Positions 1 through 10,359 of a DNA stretch of 64,000 nucleotides are shown here, piece after piece. Location: contig JABYQN010000001.1 in the NCBI GenBank assembly GCA_022606135.1, forward strand, positions 3,596,001-3,660,000. Reading direction: 5' to 3'. Under the pieces are notes generated by a model. That model had not been told where the DNA came from. It searched no databases and saw only the letters and a list, made by a program, of their open reading frames with translations. The DNA comes from Fomes fomentarius. Lineage: Eukaryota > Basidiomycota > Agaricomycetes > Polyporales > Polyporaceae. Position 1 is the stretch's first letter. The number at the start of each line of letters is the position of its first letter. The translations under genes were made by a program, and so were the position numbers.

Positions 1-423
1 CTGTTGCATTGACACGAGAGACAGTGGCTTGCCGCAGGTTGGCGTGAAGTCTATGAAGATGGTGATGCGATGCCTGTGCGGCGTAAGAATATGTGAGACC
101 ACCGCTGGATCCTTGACGTCCAAGGTCCGGCGGAGAAGTATTTTCACTGTGAGTTTCGCGGAGCGCTGCAAACAGAGGTGGAGCCACTCTAGCCTGGTCC
201 CGACGTCAATGCACCTCCAGAACATAGGATTGCCATTGATCGCGTTGCGCCAATACCGGCAGACTGATGCAAGGACGACCCACTCAGGGGAGAGACGAGG
301 TCCTTCTTCATTGACGTCGTCCTCGGGAGGAGCTGCCAGCAGCAAAATTTTACTGAGCACCTCCAGAGGTAAGCGTCCAATGGACCCGGGAGCTCCGACA
401 CCGATCAGAGGAAGGGTGGACAT
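1..423 (-). CDS. F-box protein, N-terminal part (cut by left window edge)
   Basis: An open frame starts at the minus-strand ATG at 423 and is still open at base 1, giving 141 visible residues. Residues about 15-70 read as a fungal F-box: 'GRLPLEVLSKILLLAAP' followed by 'VLASVCRYWRNAI' and 'FWRCIDVG'. The next segment 'LEWLHLCLQRSA' matches the same position in the two F-box genes at 1329-3008 and 5746-7464, so this is a third member of a tandem minus-strand family. F-box proteins usually recruit substrates to SCF ubiquitin ligases through Skp1; the C-terminal substrate-binding part lies outside the window. The family is clear; intactness of the gene cannot be judged. Confidence 0.85.
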   Translation of the reverse strand, partial: MSTLPLIGVGAPGSIGRLPLEVLSKILLLAAPPEDDVNEEGPRLSPEWVVLASVCRYWRNAINGNPMFWRCIDVGTRLEWLHLCLQRSAKLTVKILLRRTLDVKDPAVVSHILTPHRHRITIFIDFTPTCGKPLSLVSMQQ

Positions 424-1328
424 CTAAGTGGGTATAGAGATGTCAATCATTAGGTCGCACAGACTCGTAACAACAATCACGAACCGTTAGGAGGTGTTTA
501 TACGAGACGAGACAAAATTCGAGAGGCTGTTTTGCGGTTTGCGCGGACGCGCGCGACTATTATATGTCGCTGGGGAAAGCTGAGCTTTGGCCTTGTAGTC
601 AACAACACAAAGTTGCAAGGACCACACAAGTCAACACGTTTGCTCTTCTTCGTTCTCCTTTGTCCTCTTGTCAGCATGGTTGCTTTGACATTGGGCACTA
701 ATGTATGAAAGGCCAAACCGGTCACCGGTGACGCACCTGAGCCACTTCTTATGAATTGAGCAAGGTCACAATAGTGGTGTTCGTAGCGATGATACTCGAA
801 AGGCCCGCGCTGGTGGCAGGAATAGTACTAGTCTCACCGTGCTCTTGTGCTCTTAATGTGATCACTGCTTTGACTATCTCGCTGACGGTCGTCATGGGTG
901 GCGTAGATCGTTGCTCGCGGCAACACTGGCAACCATGGCCTAACGCAAAGAAATCCTGCCCGTTCCACGCCTGAATCATTCTCAAAGCATGCTATCACAG
1001 ATTTGCAAGTGGAAAGTAACGGAAGAAGGTCAAGCAGGTCGTCCATGAGTGGGTTGCCGTCGGAACAATCACTGGGCGCTGGAGAAATTGTGGACTTGTA
1101 ATAAAAGCACAGCCACGCATAACTGGAGGAATGAGTAGTGCTTCCTGACCATCTATATTGAATCGTGGCATCTTTCAAGCGATGATCTACTATGGTCTAC
1201 GAGTGAGGCACACTTGAACCGTGAAGTATCCGGCTTTGCGGCGTGCTCAACACTACTAAGACAGCTGCTGGCTGCATGAATGGTTAGGCTGTTATGGGAG
1301 TCCGTCGAACTATTATGCGACCGTATAT
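424..1328. other. Intergenic, no supported gene
   Basis: Spacer between the partial F-box gene and the next F-box gene. Open frames here are short, overlap one another on both strands and show no recognisable domain. It should contain the promoter of the left gene and the 3' end of the right one; no TATA box of good quality was seen. Confidence 0.5.
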
Positions 1329-3008
1329 CTAGAATGGAATCTCATCGTCGATGATTCCAGTACTTCCCTCCAGATCCGGACCATGCCCTGTCTCCCAGAT
1401 TCGCAGCTCGAAAACCGGCACAAGACGCTTCATCGTCTCTGTGAATCGCCACACCTCCAGTAGGTTACCCGCGATTCCATCTCGTTCAAGGCGAGACCGC
1501 TCTGCATGCATCTCCAGCCGAAGACGACGAATAGGTGTCCCTTGCTGTATCCGCCACTCTACGCACGATTCGATCTCTTCCATCAGTTCAAGAGTGATCG
1601 CGGCGTTGCGGAACCAGATGTACTCCAAGCGCGGGCATAACACCACCGATTGGGTTTGACCGCTGGGAGCGACGCCACGGAGGGCCTTGAACGCGTCACA
1701 GACGTTGCCGTCGTACTCGGAGTCGTGCATTATCAAGTTCCGGAGGTTGGGATACGAGCGAAGGACACTGAGATACTCTTTGAGATGGATCGCGCCGAGG
1801 CTCCCGTAGCCGACGACAGTCGTGACCTGTGGTCCCGCAGGAAAGATGTTCGCCATATTGGCATATGTAGACGGCGTGAGGACCAAGCGGTTGTTGATAA
1901 GGGCGCCTGAGGGCGGCTGACGTTTCTCGGTTACCACCAGTTCGAACCTGCCGCCACTGTGTGGTCCGTGCTCCACGATTCCGATGACCTTGGTGTAATT
2001 CTCTTCGCCGATACTATGCACTTCGACTTTCACACGGGACACGAACCGCAGGATGGGGAACGAGCGGTCGCGGGCGCGTTGGTCTCGCGGAAGGATATTG
2101 AATAACGCCGCGAGGAGTTCGTGAGGCGAGCGGCTGGCCTGTACAGTCGACAACTTGATGTTGGCGTGTGGGGGGACTTGCATGTGGGAGATGATGCGAC
2201 AAACGCGCTCGACGGTGCCGCCGATGGTAAGGATGCGCAAGTTCGGAAGAGCCATTACTTCCCATTGCGGAAGGTCTGTCATGACGCCCGCTAAAGCATC
2301 GGGCAACGACAGCTCCTCGAGGCACCCGCACTTGTTCAAGAGGGCGAAGAAGTCCGACAGCTTGTAGGAAGTAGGTAGATAGCCAGAGAGCCCTGCTAAT
2401 TGCAGCGAGCGCAAGTCGGACAAGGCACTCTGTGGGTTCACGGTGGGAACAAGGGAAAACAGACCTAGGCTCCTCAGCTTGGAGAAGGCCTCGTCGGTGA
2501 GAGGAATCGAGGGGACGGCCGTGTGCCAGCGTGGCCTCCGGTTGTGGGATGGGGAGTGCGTGTGCTGAACTCGGAGCCCGAGAGTAGTGAGCGCTGGCAT
2601 AGAGAAAGGCAGAATGGCGCTCATGATCGGATTCTCGTCGCACCGTATGGACCAACAGTAGAGCCCGGCGATGCGATGTGCGTGCGGCGCGAGTATTTCC
2701 AGCGCACGCGCGAAACTGATGTCAGCGCTTCGGAAGGAGACAATCACCAGCCCGTCCGGACCCGACCGCTCCAGACAGAGTTTCAGCCACTCCGTTCGAC
2801 GACCAACATCGATGACTCGCCAGAATTCTGCGGCAGCAACGATGATATTGCGCCAGTAGCGACACACTGCGATCAAAGGCATCCAATACGGGATACGGAG
2901 ACGTGGTTCTCCTGATCGGGGCGGATGTGCTGACATACCAGGATCGAGTGCTACGAAGATTTGGGAGAGCACCTCAGGCGGAAGGTGCGGAAGGGATTGT
3001 TGAGGCAT
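1329..3008 (-). CDS. F-box / LRR-like protein (tandem copy 2)
   Basis: Single-exon frame of 559 residues if translation starts at the ATG at 3008; the frame is open up to an ATG at 3179, but those extra 57 residues are not F-box-like. The chosen start puts the F-box 'LPPEVLSQIFVALD' at residues about 8-22, as is usual in these families. 'VCRYWRNIIVAAAEFWRVID' and 'EWLKLCLERSG' follow. The C-terminal half has leucine-rich-like strands and the segment 'LCPRLEYIWFRNAAITLE', nearly repeated in the gene at 5746-7464. Predicted role: substrate adaptor of an SCF ubiquitin ligase, substrate unknown. Such F-box/LRR genes are strongly expanded in agaricomycetes. No introns are needed. Confidence 0.85.
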   Translation of the reverse strand: MPQQSLPHLPPEVLSQIFVALDPGMSAHPPRSGEPRLRIPYWMPLIAVCRYWRNIIVAAAEFWRVIDVGRRTEWLKLCLERSGPDGLVIVSFRSADISFARALEILAPHAHRIAGLYCWSIRCDENPIMSAILPFSMPALTTLGLRVQHTHSPSHNRRPRWHTAVPSIPLTDEAFSKLRSLGLFSLVPTVNPQSALSDLRSLQLAGLSGYLPTSYKLSDFFALLNKCGCLEELSLPDALAGVMTDLPQWEVMALPNLRILTIGGTVERVCRIISHMQVPPHANIKLSTVQASRSPHELLAALFNILPRDQRARDRSFPILRFVSRVKVEVHSIGEENYTKVIGIVEHGPHSGGRFELVVTEKRQPPSGALINNRLVLTPSTYANMANIFPAGPQVTTVVGYGSLGAIHLKEYLSVLRSYPNLRNLIMHDSEYDGNVCDAFKALRGVAPSGQTQSVVLCPRLEYIWFRNAAITLELMEEIESCVEWRIQQGTPIRRLRLEMHAERSRLERDGIAGNLLEVWRFTETMKRLVPVFELRIWETGHGPDLEGSTGIIDDEIPF

Positions 3009-4558
3009 GCGAAGCTGCTGTAGCGGAATGCTCTGGCCACGTGTATGGGATTGTGAAGTTGTGGGCAACAACTGCGAAATCGTCTTCTGAGATGTGTCAA
3101 TGGGATATCTGAAGATCGTAACAGTCAGCTTGAGGAGCGGAAGAATGAGAATCGCTGCCTTACTAAACACCAACACCAAGTGGCGGAAGCAGAAGGAGGA
3201 CGAATGTGGTGGGTTCAGAATGGGCGATTTTTGTGTTCATCTATGGCCCTGGCCAGCTTTGTTCGCTTATACCCGCTGGTCTCCATATTATGGTGGTAGA
3301 CCAATCAGTAGGCCGTGAGTTCTTCACATTGCGCTCATGAGCTTTGACCCACCTTGTCCTGACCACTTCGTAGAACTTGGCGTCCACCAAGCGCCTCTTG
3401 AGCAGGCCACGACTAGTGCTGCTCCTTGCTCACATACCGTATGCAGCATCACATGCTAGCTCGTATGGATCAGCCGTCTTTTCGAATACCAATGGTGAAC
3501 ATACATCATGCATGAGGGGAAAGATACTCAGGGGAAGTTGCACTACCGAATGAAAGAAGCGCCGTCGCGTGTGGTCGGCGCCTCGGCATATGCCGAGAGC
3601 TGTGTTACTCGCTTTCCAACTTGAAGACGTCCGACTTGGAGTCGCTGGTGGCACCGACGAGTCCTTGAACTTCCTGAAGCTCATCGTATCAATATTTGCC
3701 TCTCTTTGACTGTGTATGACATTATCAGAACCTGCAGACTAGCTGGGAAGACATTCGAATAGATCTATGTTCTAGTAGGACGACGGCCAAGTTGAACTTG
3801 AATTACAACTGGCACTTCAGACAGTCAGGACCGCCAGTTCTCGAAAGCCCCGTTGCGCATTCTATCCTGACTGTACGACATGCACAGGCTCCAGAACCTG
3901 TATCGTCAATCATGCGCCCATAATGACAGATACGACGCATGCATGCCATAGAAGCCTCCCTATTGAACGATTTAACGAGGCGACCACTGCTGGGCCCGTC
4001 GAACGTACTTCCCGTGACACTGTAAGCTCTTGACAACATGTCTTCCTTACTGGCGCTCGGTTAACCTCCTCACATGGCATCCAGGATCTGGGTCTGCAGA
4101 GATGTGAACTCGTGCCGCGTCGGATGTCAAGTGTGGTGTGCTCTAGTATGCATGTGGTGGTCTGTCGGCCAGTGATTGCCCAACTGCTATCATTAAACTA
4201 CTCACGACAGACTCTACTCTCAATGAGCTTACGGTACTATCTATAGAAGTATCCTTCCGAACTCTCACTAGGGCTCCTTTAGCCGCATCCATCCGGTTCA
4301 ACAGACTGCATTCCGGTTAACCTGGGCCGGTACCAACAATAGTAGTACACTACATTCTTGCGGAGGTCACTGACCGGCTTTAACTCATGAAGTAATCAGC
4401 GCGCGCACAGAGCGTAGACTTTACATACAGGAAACCGGTATGTCCGCGATGTAATCGGAGGGCTGCACCCGAGAATCTTACGAGAAGTGATTACTGTTCC
4501 CTGTCACTACCAGGCGTTCAGCTTTCTATACGGATCGGACGCTCAACTTCCGGAGAGG
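3009..4558. other. Intergenic, no supported gene
   Basis: About 1.5 kb between two divergently transcribed genes, so it should hold both promoters. Small frames on either strand (for example minus-strand frames near 3430-3684 and 3803-4039) have no domain, no sensible splice continuation and no paralogue in the window. Nothing else was recognised. Confidence 0.5.
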
Positions 4559-4566
4559 TATAAAAA
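4559..4566 (+). promoter_or_regulatory. TATA box of the Kre9-domain gene
   Basis: TATAAAAA lies 132 bp upstream of the ATG at 4698, at a sensible distance for a core promoter with a leader of about 100 nt. Confidence 0.6.
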
Positions 4567-4697
4567 CCTATAGCCTGGGGCAGGGCATCCTCATCCTTCG
4601 ACCCCAACCTTCAGTATTCACCGACTCGTATACTTCTCTCCTCAGAGATTTTACCTCACAGACTCCTGTATCCCACCACAGACACCTCACCACATTC

Positions 4698-5302
4698 ATG
4701 ATGTCCCGCATCCTCGTCACCGTCGCCCTGGCCGCCTGCGCCGCGCAGACTGCTCTCGCCTCAGTCGCCCGTGCGACCAACGACGTCTTCGTTCCGCCCA
4801 TCCTCGACCCGCACGCAGGCACAGTCTGGAATAAAGATGAGACCCGCACCGTCACCTGGTGCGTCCTCTTGTACCGATGCGACTCTTGTCTGGGGACTTA
4901 CACAAGGCTTGCCCGTCATACATAGGGACGTCTCGAACGCGCCGCAGAATATTACCAACTCGAAGGGAATCATCATCCTCGCCAAGGGCGGGATCGCCAC
5001 TCCTCGTACGTGGACCAGTTGCTCACATGCACTTGCGAGAGGCATAGGACGACCGTGCTGGTATACTGACTTGACTGTCCTTGCAGTTGTCCTTGCGAAC
5101 GACTTCGACATTCTCCTCGGGAAGATCGACGTGAAGGTACCGTGGGTCATCCCTGACGATGATTACAGCGTTAAATGTGAGTTTTAGCATGTGTTGCTTA
5201 CTACCCAGTCCCTGGAGAGATTAATCTTTGCACGATATAGTGATCGGTGACTCGGGCAACCTCAGCCCCGAGTTCACCATCAACGGGCCTAAGATCTTCT
5301 AG
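4698..5302 (+). CDS. Small secreted Kre9/Knh1-domain (Ser-Thr-rich GPI family) protein
   Basis: Four exons, join(4698-4858, 4926-5005, 5087-5176, 5241-5302), give 130 residues. All donors are strong (GTGCGT, GTACGT, GTGAGT) and all phases agree. Residues 1-22 form a signal peptide ('ILVTVALAACAAQTALA'). The mature part has the order typical of the yeast cell wall synthesis Kre9/Knh1 N-terminal domain (PF10342): 'ILDPHAGTVWNKDETRTVTW', then 'DVSNAPQNITNSKG', then 'GKIDVKVPWVIPDDDYSVK', ending 'LIGDSGNLSPEFTI'. It is only that one domain, with no Ser/Thr-rich tail and no GPI signal, so it should be a free secreted or wall-bound protein. A diverged relative is at 51693-52369. Function in the family is poorly known; a role at the cell wall is inferred. 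Confidence 0.85.
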
Positions 5303-5745
5303 AACTGGTTTCCGAGGACAAATACACAATGTCTCGACTTCCTGTGGTGCTCTATTTGGGGAGCGCCCCATTCAGAACTAAAGCTCGTGAATTGTGATCT
5401 ATGTGCTTTTGGTCAGTTCATGAACGGACATCAGACTGTCCATGGACTTCTGGTTTATTGTTCACAAGTCTTGTTGTTCTATGAACCATATGATTGCCGC
5501 TCTCAGCCGCGACTGGCAGTGTGAGCTGCGAGCCAAGTGCATGTGATTACCACCATCGTGCTTTCCAAGCCTCCACTGAGACAAACGGCTTGATGTGTTT
5601 CCAACTTGATTTCCCATGAGGATTACTACAGCCGCGCGACATCAGGCCCGGAATATATGAGATTGTGTGACGAAGTGAATTAAGCTACACCAGTGCTTCT
5701 AGGAACGTAAATAGTAATATTACAATGTTCGAAGTCGATCAAGTA
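5303..5745. other. Convergent intergenic spacer
   Basis: Holds the 3' ends of the Kre9-domain gene (plus strand) and the F-box gene (minus strand). No frame of interest was seen. Confidence 0.5.
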
Positions 5746-7464
5746 TTACAAGGGTTGATGGAGCGCAACGCTGCGTATCAATGATACCATCGGAATTTGG
5801 CTGTCGAGGTCTTCAAACCTCTCGACGTCCTCCTCCTGCCAAATCCTCAACTGGAAATCCGGGATCGCGCCCCTCATCTGCTCCACAAAGGGACCCACGT
5901 CCGGCACCGTCCCGAGCAGCTTCATATCCCGCCCTTCCAAGCACGGCACGGGTATCGCACCCGCGTCCTCGCGGTTCAACTCCAGCCGGAGGTGCTTGAG
6001 CGGCGCCGCCTGCGCAGACCGCCACTCCACACACGCCTGGATCTCGTGCACGAGCTCGTGCGTGGCCGCGGCGTTGCGGACCCAGATGTATTCGAGCCTC
6101 GGGCACAGCAGCACGTTTTGTTCGTGCTCTTGCGGGGCGAGACCCCGCAGGGCCTGGAAGACGCACCGCACGTCGCCGCCCATCTCGCAGTCGTCGAGAA
6201 CGAGGTGCTTGAGGCCGCCGTACCACCGAAGAGTAGAGTGGTATTCGGCAAGGCGGATGGGGTCGAGTTCGCCGGTCACGACGAGCGTGTGGAGGTGTTC
6301 GTTGGAAGGGAAGGATACCGGTAGTTCCTGGACGGTGCTCAAAGTGCGCCACCATTTCTCAGTAAGGTTATCCTCGCCTAAGAGTTTGATAATGATGCTG
6401 ATTTTCCCACCGCTCTGTGCGGCGAAGCCGACAGCCTTGAGGCCAAGGTCGCAGTCGACCTTGACCCATGTGACAGTGCGTAGGATAGGAAGCGAGCGGT
6501 CCCGGATACGCGGGTCCAGAGGGATGAGGTCGCACAGTGTGGTGAGCGAGTCGAGGTTGGTGTTGTGCTCGGGAGAGAGACTGACCCAGGCCGTGACGGG
6601 GATGTGCAAGTGGGAAAGGAGGTATTGTATGTTGCTAGCCGGGCCGTGGATAACCACAGATCGCACTGCATTTCCGAGGGATACGCAACGTTCTTGGGCG
6701 ACATCTTCGGTTGTGCCTGCCAGAGCATCTGGGAGAGTCAGATTCTGAAGGGCCCTGCAGCCTTCAAGGACGTCGAAGAAAGCTGACAGACTGTATGGAG
6801 TGGTGCCAGCAGCGTAGCAGCGTGCGATGACAAGGGACTCTAAGTTTGACCAGGCGTGAGAACGCCCGACTAGGCCAGCTCCGCGCAGCTCTAGGACGCG
6901 GAGTTTGGGATAGCGTTGATCGGGGGGGTGAATAACTGGAAACTCGATGTGTGTGGACGCGGTGTTGGGCTCGCGACGTATATGATGGACATTGAGGATG
7001 AAGTTGGTGAGTTGTGGCGCGGGGCCAGGCAGGAGCGCCGCCGAAGACTCGAATCCGTAGCCGTGCACAGCCAGACGGTAGATATGACATATGCGGTTCT
7101 GGTGGGGTCTGAGGAAAGATTCCCACAAAGGGGCCAAGTTTATTCTGAAGTTGCAGATGGAGATCACAACCAGGGCATCGCCGGAACGCTGCAAGCAAAG
7201 TTCGAGCCACTCTGTCTTCCTACCGACGTCGATGCAGCGCCAGAACTCTGCCGCAGTGTTGACCACGTCGCGCCAGCGGCGACACACGGCAGCCGGAAGT
7301 AGCCAGTAGGGAACAATGAGACGAAGTGGGTCGCCCGATTGAGGACGCCGAACGTCCCAGTAGGGGACACCGGGATTTAGTTCCCGGAAAATCGCAGTCA
7401 GAAGCTCCGTGGGTAGATTCCCGATCGAACGAGGCCTATCCGGGACTCCGTTGAAATGATACAT
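5746..7464 (-). CDS. F-box / LRR-like protein (tandem copy 3)
   Basis: Single-exon frame of 572 residues starting at the ATG at 7464. The F-box lies at residues about 16-65: 'IGNLPTELLTAIFRELNPG', 'VCRRWRDVVNTAAEFWRCID', then 'TEWLELCLQRSGD'. Much of the protein aligns with the gene at 1329-3008, including 'LCPRLEYIWVRNAAATHELV' near the C-terminus and a shared 'RIWE/RIWQ' motif close to the end, so the two are tandem duplicates that have diverged. Predicted to be an SCF ubiquitin ligase adaptor with a leucine-rich substrate-binding region; the target is unknown. No frameshift or stop was seen in the F-box or C-terminal blocks, so the copy looks functional. Confidence 0.87.
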   Translation of the reverse strand: MYHFNGVPDRPRSIGNLPTELLTAIFRELNPGVPYWDVRRPQSGDPLRLIVPYWLLPAAVCRRWRDVVNTAAEFWRCIDVGRKTEWLELCLQRSGDALVVISICNFRINLAPLWESFLRPHQNRICHIYRLAVHGYGFESSAALLPGPAPQLTNFILNVHHIRREPNTASTHIEFPVIHPPDQRYPKLRVLELRGAGLVGRSHAWSNLESLVIARCYAAGTTPYSLSAFFDVLEGCRALQNLTLPDALAGTTEDVAQERCVSLGNAVRSVVIHGPASNIQYLLSHLHIPVTAWVSLSPEHNTNLDSLTTLCDLIPLDPRIRDRSLPILRTVTWVKVDCDLGLKAVGFAAQSGGKISIIIKLLGEDNLTEKWWRTLSTVQELPVSFPSNEHLHTLVVTGELDPIRLAEYHSTLRWYGGLKHLVLDDCEMGGDVRCVFQALRGLAPQEHEQNVLLCPRLEYIWVRNAAATHELVHEIQACVEWRSAQAAPLKHLRLELNREDAGAIPVPCLEGRDMKLLGTVPDVGPFVEQMRGAIPDFQLRIWQEEDVERFEDLDSQIPMVSLIRSVALHQPL

Positions 7465-8707
7465 CTGTAAGGAGTTGGATGTGGAGTAGGGAGACTGGGG
7501 AGTGGTGCCGATTGACTGTCCGAGCTCACTGCCTTTATTTCAGAGCTGTGGTCGCTTTCTGTCCGCCGTCTAGCATTGACCGCACATTTGTTGAGCGTAG
7601 ACCACTCGCTTGACCGCAATACTCACAATGCGGAGACAAGGGGAATACATGTGATAAGCGTCCATGGAAGCTTAAGGGCAGAGCCCATCAAATGTGTATG
7701 TGAAGACCACAATAGTTGGACACTCAGTGCAGTGGCGGCAAATCACGAGATCTCAGACAGACTGAGACAGTGCTTTTTGTGCCACTGCACGAAGCCAGAG
7801 TAAGGTCTAGATGTACAAGGAATTTGTAGGGTAACTTACTCACATAACATAGAACGGGGTGATACGTCGCTGTGCCAAAAAAAGACGCGGTACGCGACTC
7901 TGAGCGTAGTAGGCCCGCTGAGGACAAGATTAGGAGAGCGACCTTCAAGAGACGGTTACCGCCGCTAGACTGGCTGAGTCCATGGAGAAGCGCAACCAGC
8001 GAGCGACTTTTCCGACTTGATTGCAGGAGGGCGGTCAGTGAGCTCGGATCAGAAAGGCAACTAGTATGATCTTCTGTGACATGTCAGTAGTTATGATTCA
8101 AAACCCAGATGTCGGATAGGTGCGCGTGCGTGACTGATTTTAGCACTTCGATGTACTGCGCAACGACTCGGACTACATCAAAACACACCACCTCGTGTTT
8201 CGATGGTTGTGACATCCACGTGATCGTGACTCGATGCGGATTGCGGGCGTCTACTAGTACCACTCCTCGCCGTTTCGTAGACGACTCTGTCCGAGCGTTC
8301 TTCTACCCTCTCATCCAAACGATGTCAATTTTTCTAATGAACCATCTCCAGGACAGTTGTCTTGATATGGTCATGAGCCCCCAGTTATCGTCTGCAGTTC
8401 ACTGGTCTGACAGTCCCGAATCTTCACCAGCCTGAGGCTACTGCGCTAGAGAACCGCGCATCCGGTGGGGCGATATGCAGGTCAAAAGAGCGTCATACAT
8501 GATCATGTATTTGTACAAGGTGCGTACTTGCGGCAAAGAAGGGATTGCAAGGAGACATGAGGCGACTGACGTCATCGCACTCCTCTCCACTCTCCTCCAA
8601 TGCCGTCTTCTCACCGTCCAGCCCATAAATCCCCACAAATTGCGTGCCAAGCCCCGCTTTCCCTGTCCTGAATAGTCTTGGGCAACCATTGGGCATCGCT
8701 TGTTGCA
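7465..8707. other. Intergenic, divergent promoters
   Basis: About 1.2 kb between the minus-strand F-box gene and the plus-strand App1-like gene. Short frames at 7576-7803, 8109-8435 and 8438-8708 show no domain and no splice continuation. No RNA gene was recognised. Confidence 0.5.
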
Positions 8708-10359
8708 ATGACCATATTCCCCCGCCCTTTCCTTGCTCTTTCTCTCGCCGCCCTGGCCGCCGCCAGTCCTGCTCCGAGCCCTGCGCCTACACCTGCGCCA
8801 GTACCCGCACCACAGGCTGCATCATCTATCGAGTCCGCCTTCTCTAGTCTCACCGGGGCAGCCGCATCTGCTTTGCCTAGTATGCGTCTTTCAGCCTGTG
8901 CTCCTGGATTTGCGGCCTTGACATTCTCCTTCATTGCAGGTATCCTCGGAAACTGGCCGAGCTTAAGCGACATCGAGAAAAAGATTGGCGTCAATGATGG
9001 GAACAATCTGCAGAACGTGTCCGCCTCGGGCCTGCTCATTCCATCATACGCGAACTATTCGGGCAAGTGAGCACATAGATCATAGGACGTCCGTGGTCCT
9101 AGAGTTGACACGGTTTTAAGTTGGAACCTGCGCTTCTATGGCCTTGCGTACAAGCTCCCAAACATCAGCACCTCCGACCTCGATTCGCTCATCGATGGTC
9201 TCTCGACCAACAACCTCAACGAAACACAGCAGCAGCTCCTCCAGAATCGAACGCAGGACCTCGCGTCCATTCCCATTCCTAACGCCAACCTCACCGGCCT
9301 TGTCTTCGCCAATGGCTCTGCAGTGACCAACTCGTCCGGAATTCAGCTCGCAACCTCAGACGACTTTGGTGAGATCGACCAGTTCGTCACCGTCCCTGGC
9401 CTCGGCGACAACAGCAGTACCGCCGTGCTGGTGGTGCAGACTGGCTTGCTGAACGTCACGGGGCCGGGCAACGGTACTGTCATTCTCGTGCCCTCGGCCG
9501 GTATCTCCGTCGTGTCCGACATCGATGATGTTATGCGGATCACAAAGGTGTACGTCCCCAATCAAGGCTTGTTCAACTCGTTCGTACAGCCGTACGTGAA
9601 CGTGGCGGGCATACCCGAGCTGTTCGCAAAGTGGGCGAAGAGTCTGCCTTCGGCAGCATTCCATTATGACACGACGACGCCCCTGCAAATGACGCGGACA
9701 TATGTTGACTATCTATTCAGCAATTTCCCGCTGGGTTCTCTAGAGATGCGCCCGATCAACTTGACGGATCCGGCTCAGATCTTGGAGGCGAGGAGCAACA
9801 GTTTACTAAAGTTGTTCCAGACCTTCCCTCAGCGCAAGTTCGGTAAGCTACTCCAGTCACGGCGGTTTTCCACATGCTGACGTTGTCTCGCGATATGATG
9901 CAGTACTGGTCGGGGACACGTCCTCCTCGACGCTACTCACGGCGTACCCGAAGATTGCGGAACAGTTCCCAAACAACATAGCGTGCATCTTCATCCGGAA
10001 CACGTCTGCGACGGACCCGGATGACAAGATCCCTTACGATACGAGCGAGTTCGAGAACATCAAAAATGGCACGTACTTCTTCTACCGCACCGCCGAAGGT
10101 ATGTATCCTACTCGTGGGCGTCCCTAAATTCTTCACCAAGTTCGACGACTGACGTCCATGTTCCGCAGACCTATTCGACTTGGACATCGAGAACGGCGAG
10201 TGCCTGAACTCGACTGTGCCACAGAACATCACCTTTGGCGAGCAGGGCGGGGTCCTCGACAGCGGGAGTAATGGGGCTGCCGCAGTTGTCCTGGGCCGGA
10301 CGCAGAATGCTGCGGCTCTGATCGCAACTCTCGTCGCACTCGTCGTGAACCTCCTGTAA
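8708..10359 (+). CDS. Secreted App1-like (DUF2183) phosphatase domain protein
   Basis: Five exons, join(8708-8879, 8940-9066, 9121-9842, 9904-10098, 10169-10359), give 468 residues. The second intron ends in AAG rather than CAG. Residues 1-20 are a signal peptide; residues 20-36 are an Ala/Pro linker. The catalytic region follows the App1 phosphatidate-phosphatase C-terminal domain (PF09949): 'VVSDIDDVMRITKVY' carries the HAD-type DxDx(T/V) nucleophile motif (D233, D235), and 'FVLVGDTSS' (D345) is motif III-like. Many N-x-S/T sites and a hydrophobic C-terminal end ('AALIATLVALVVNLL') suggest a secreted, perhaps GPI-anchored, glycoprotein. Yeast App1 is cytosolic and actin-associated, so this secreted form may act on other phospho-substrates. 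The start at 8708 was preferred over 8678 because it begins directly with the signal peptide. Confidence 0.85.

Noticed and set aside
3009..3179. N-terminal extension of the F-box gene at 1329-3008
   Set aside because: Fifty-seven hydrophobic and polar residues that precede the F-box and are not found in the paralogues; the ATG at 3008 places the F-box normally.
9067..9102. Alternative TAG acceptor at 9102 for the second App1-like intron
   Set aside because: It keeps the frame but leaves a 36-nt intron; the AAG acceptor at 9120 gives 54 nt, normal for the window, with a branch-like sequence in place.
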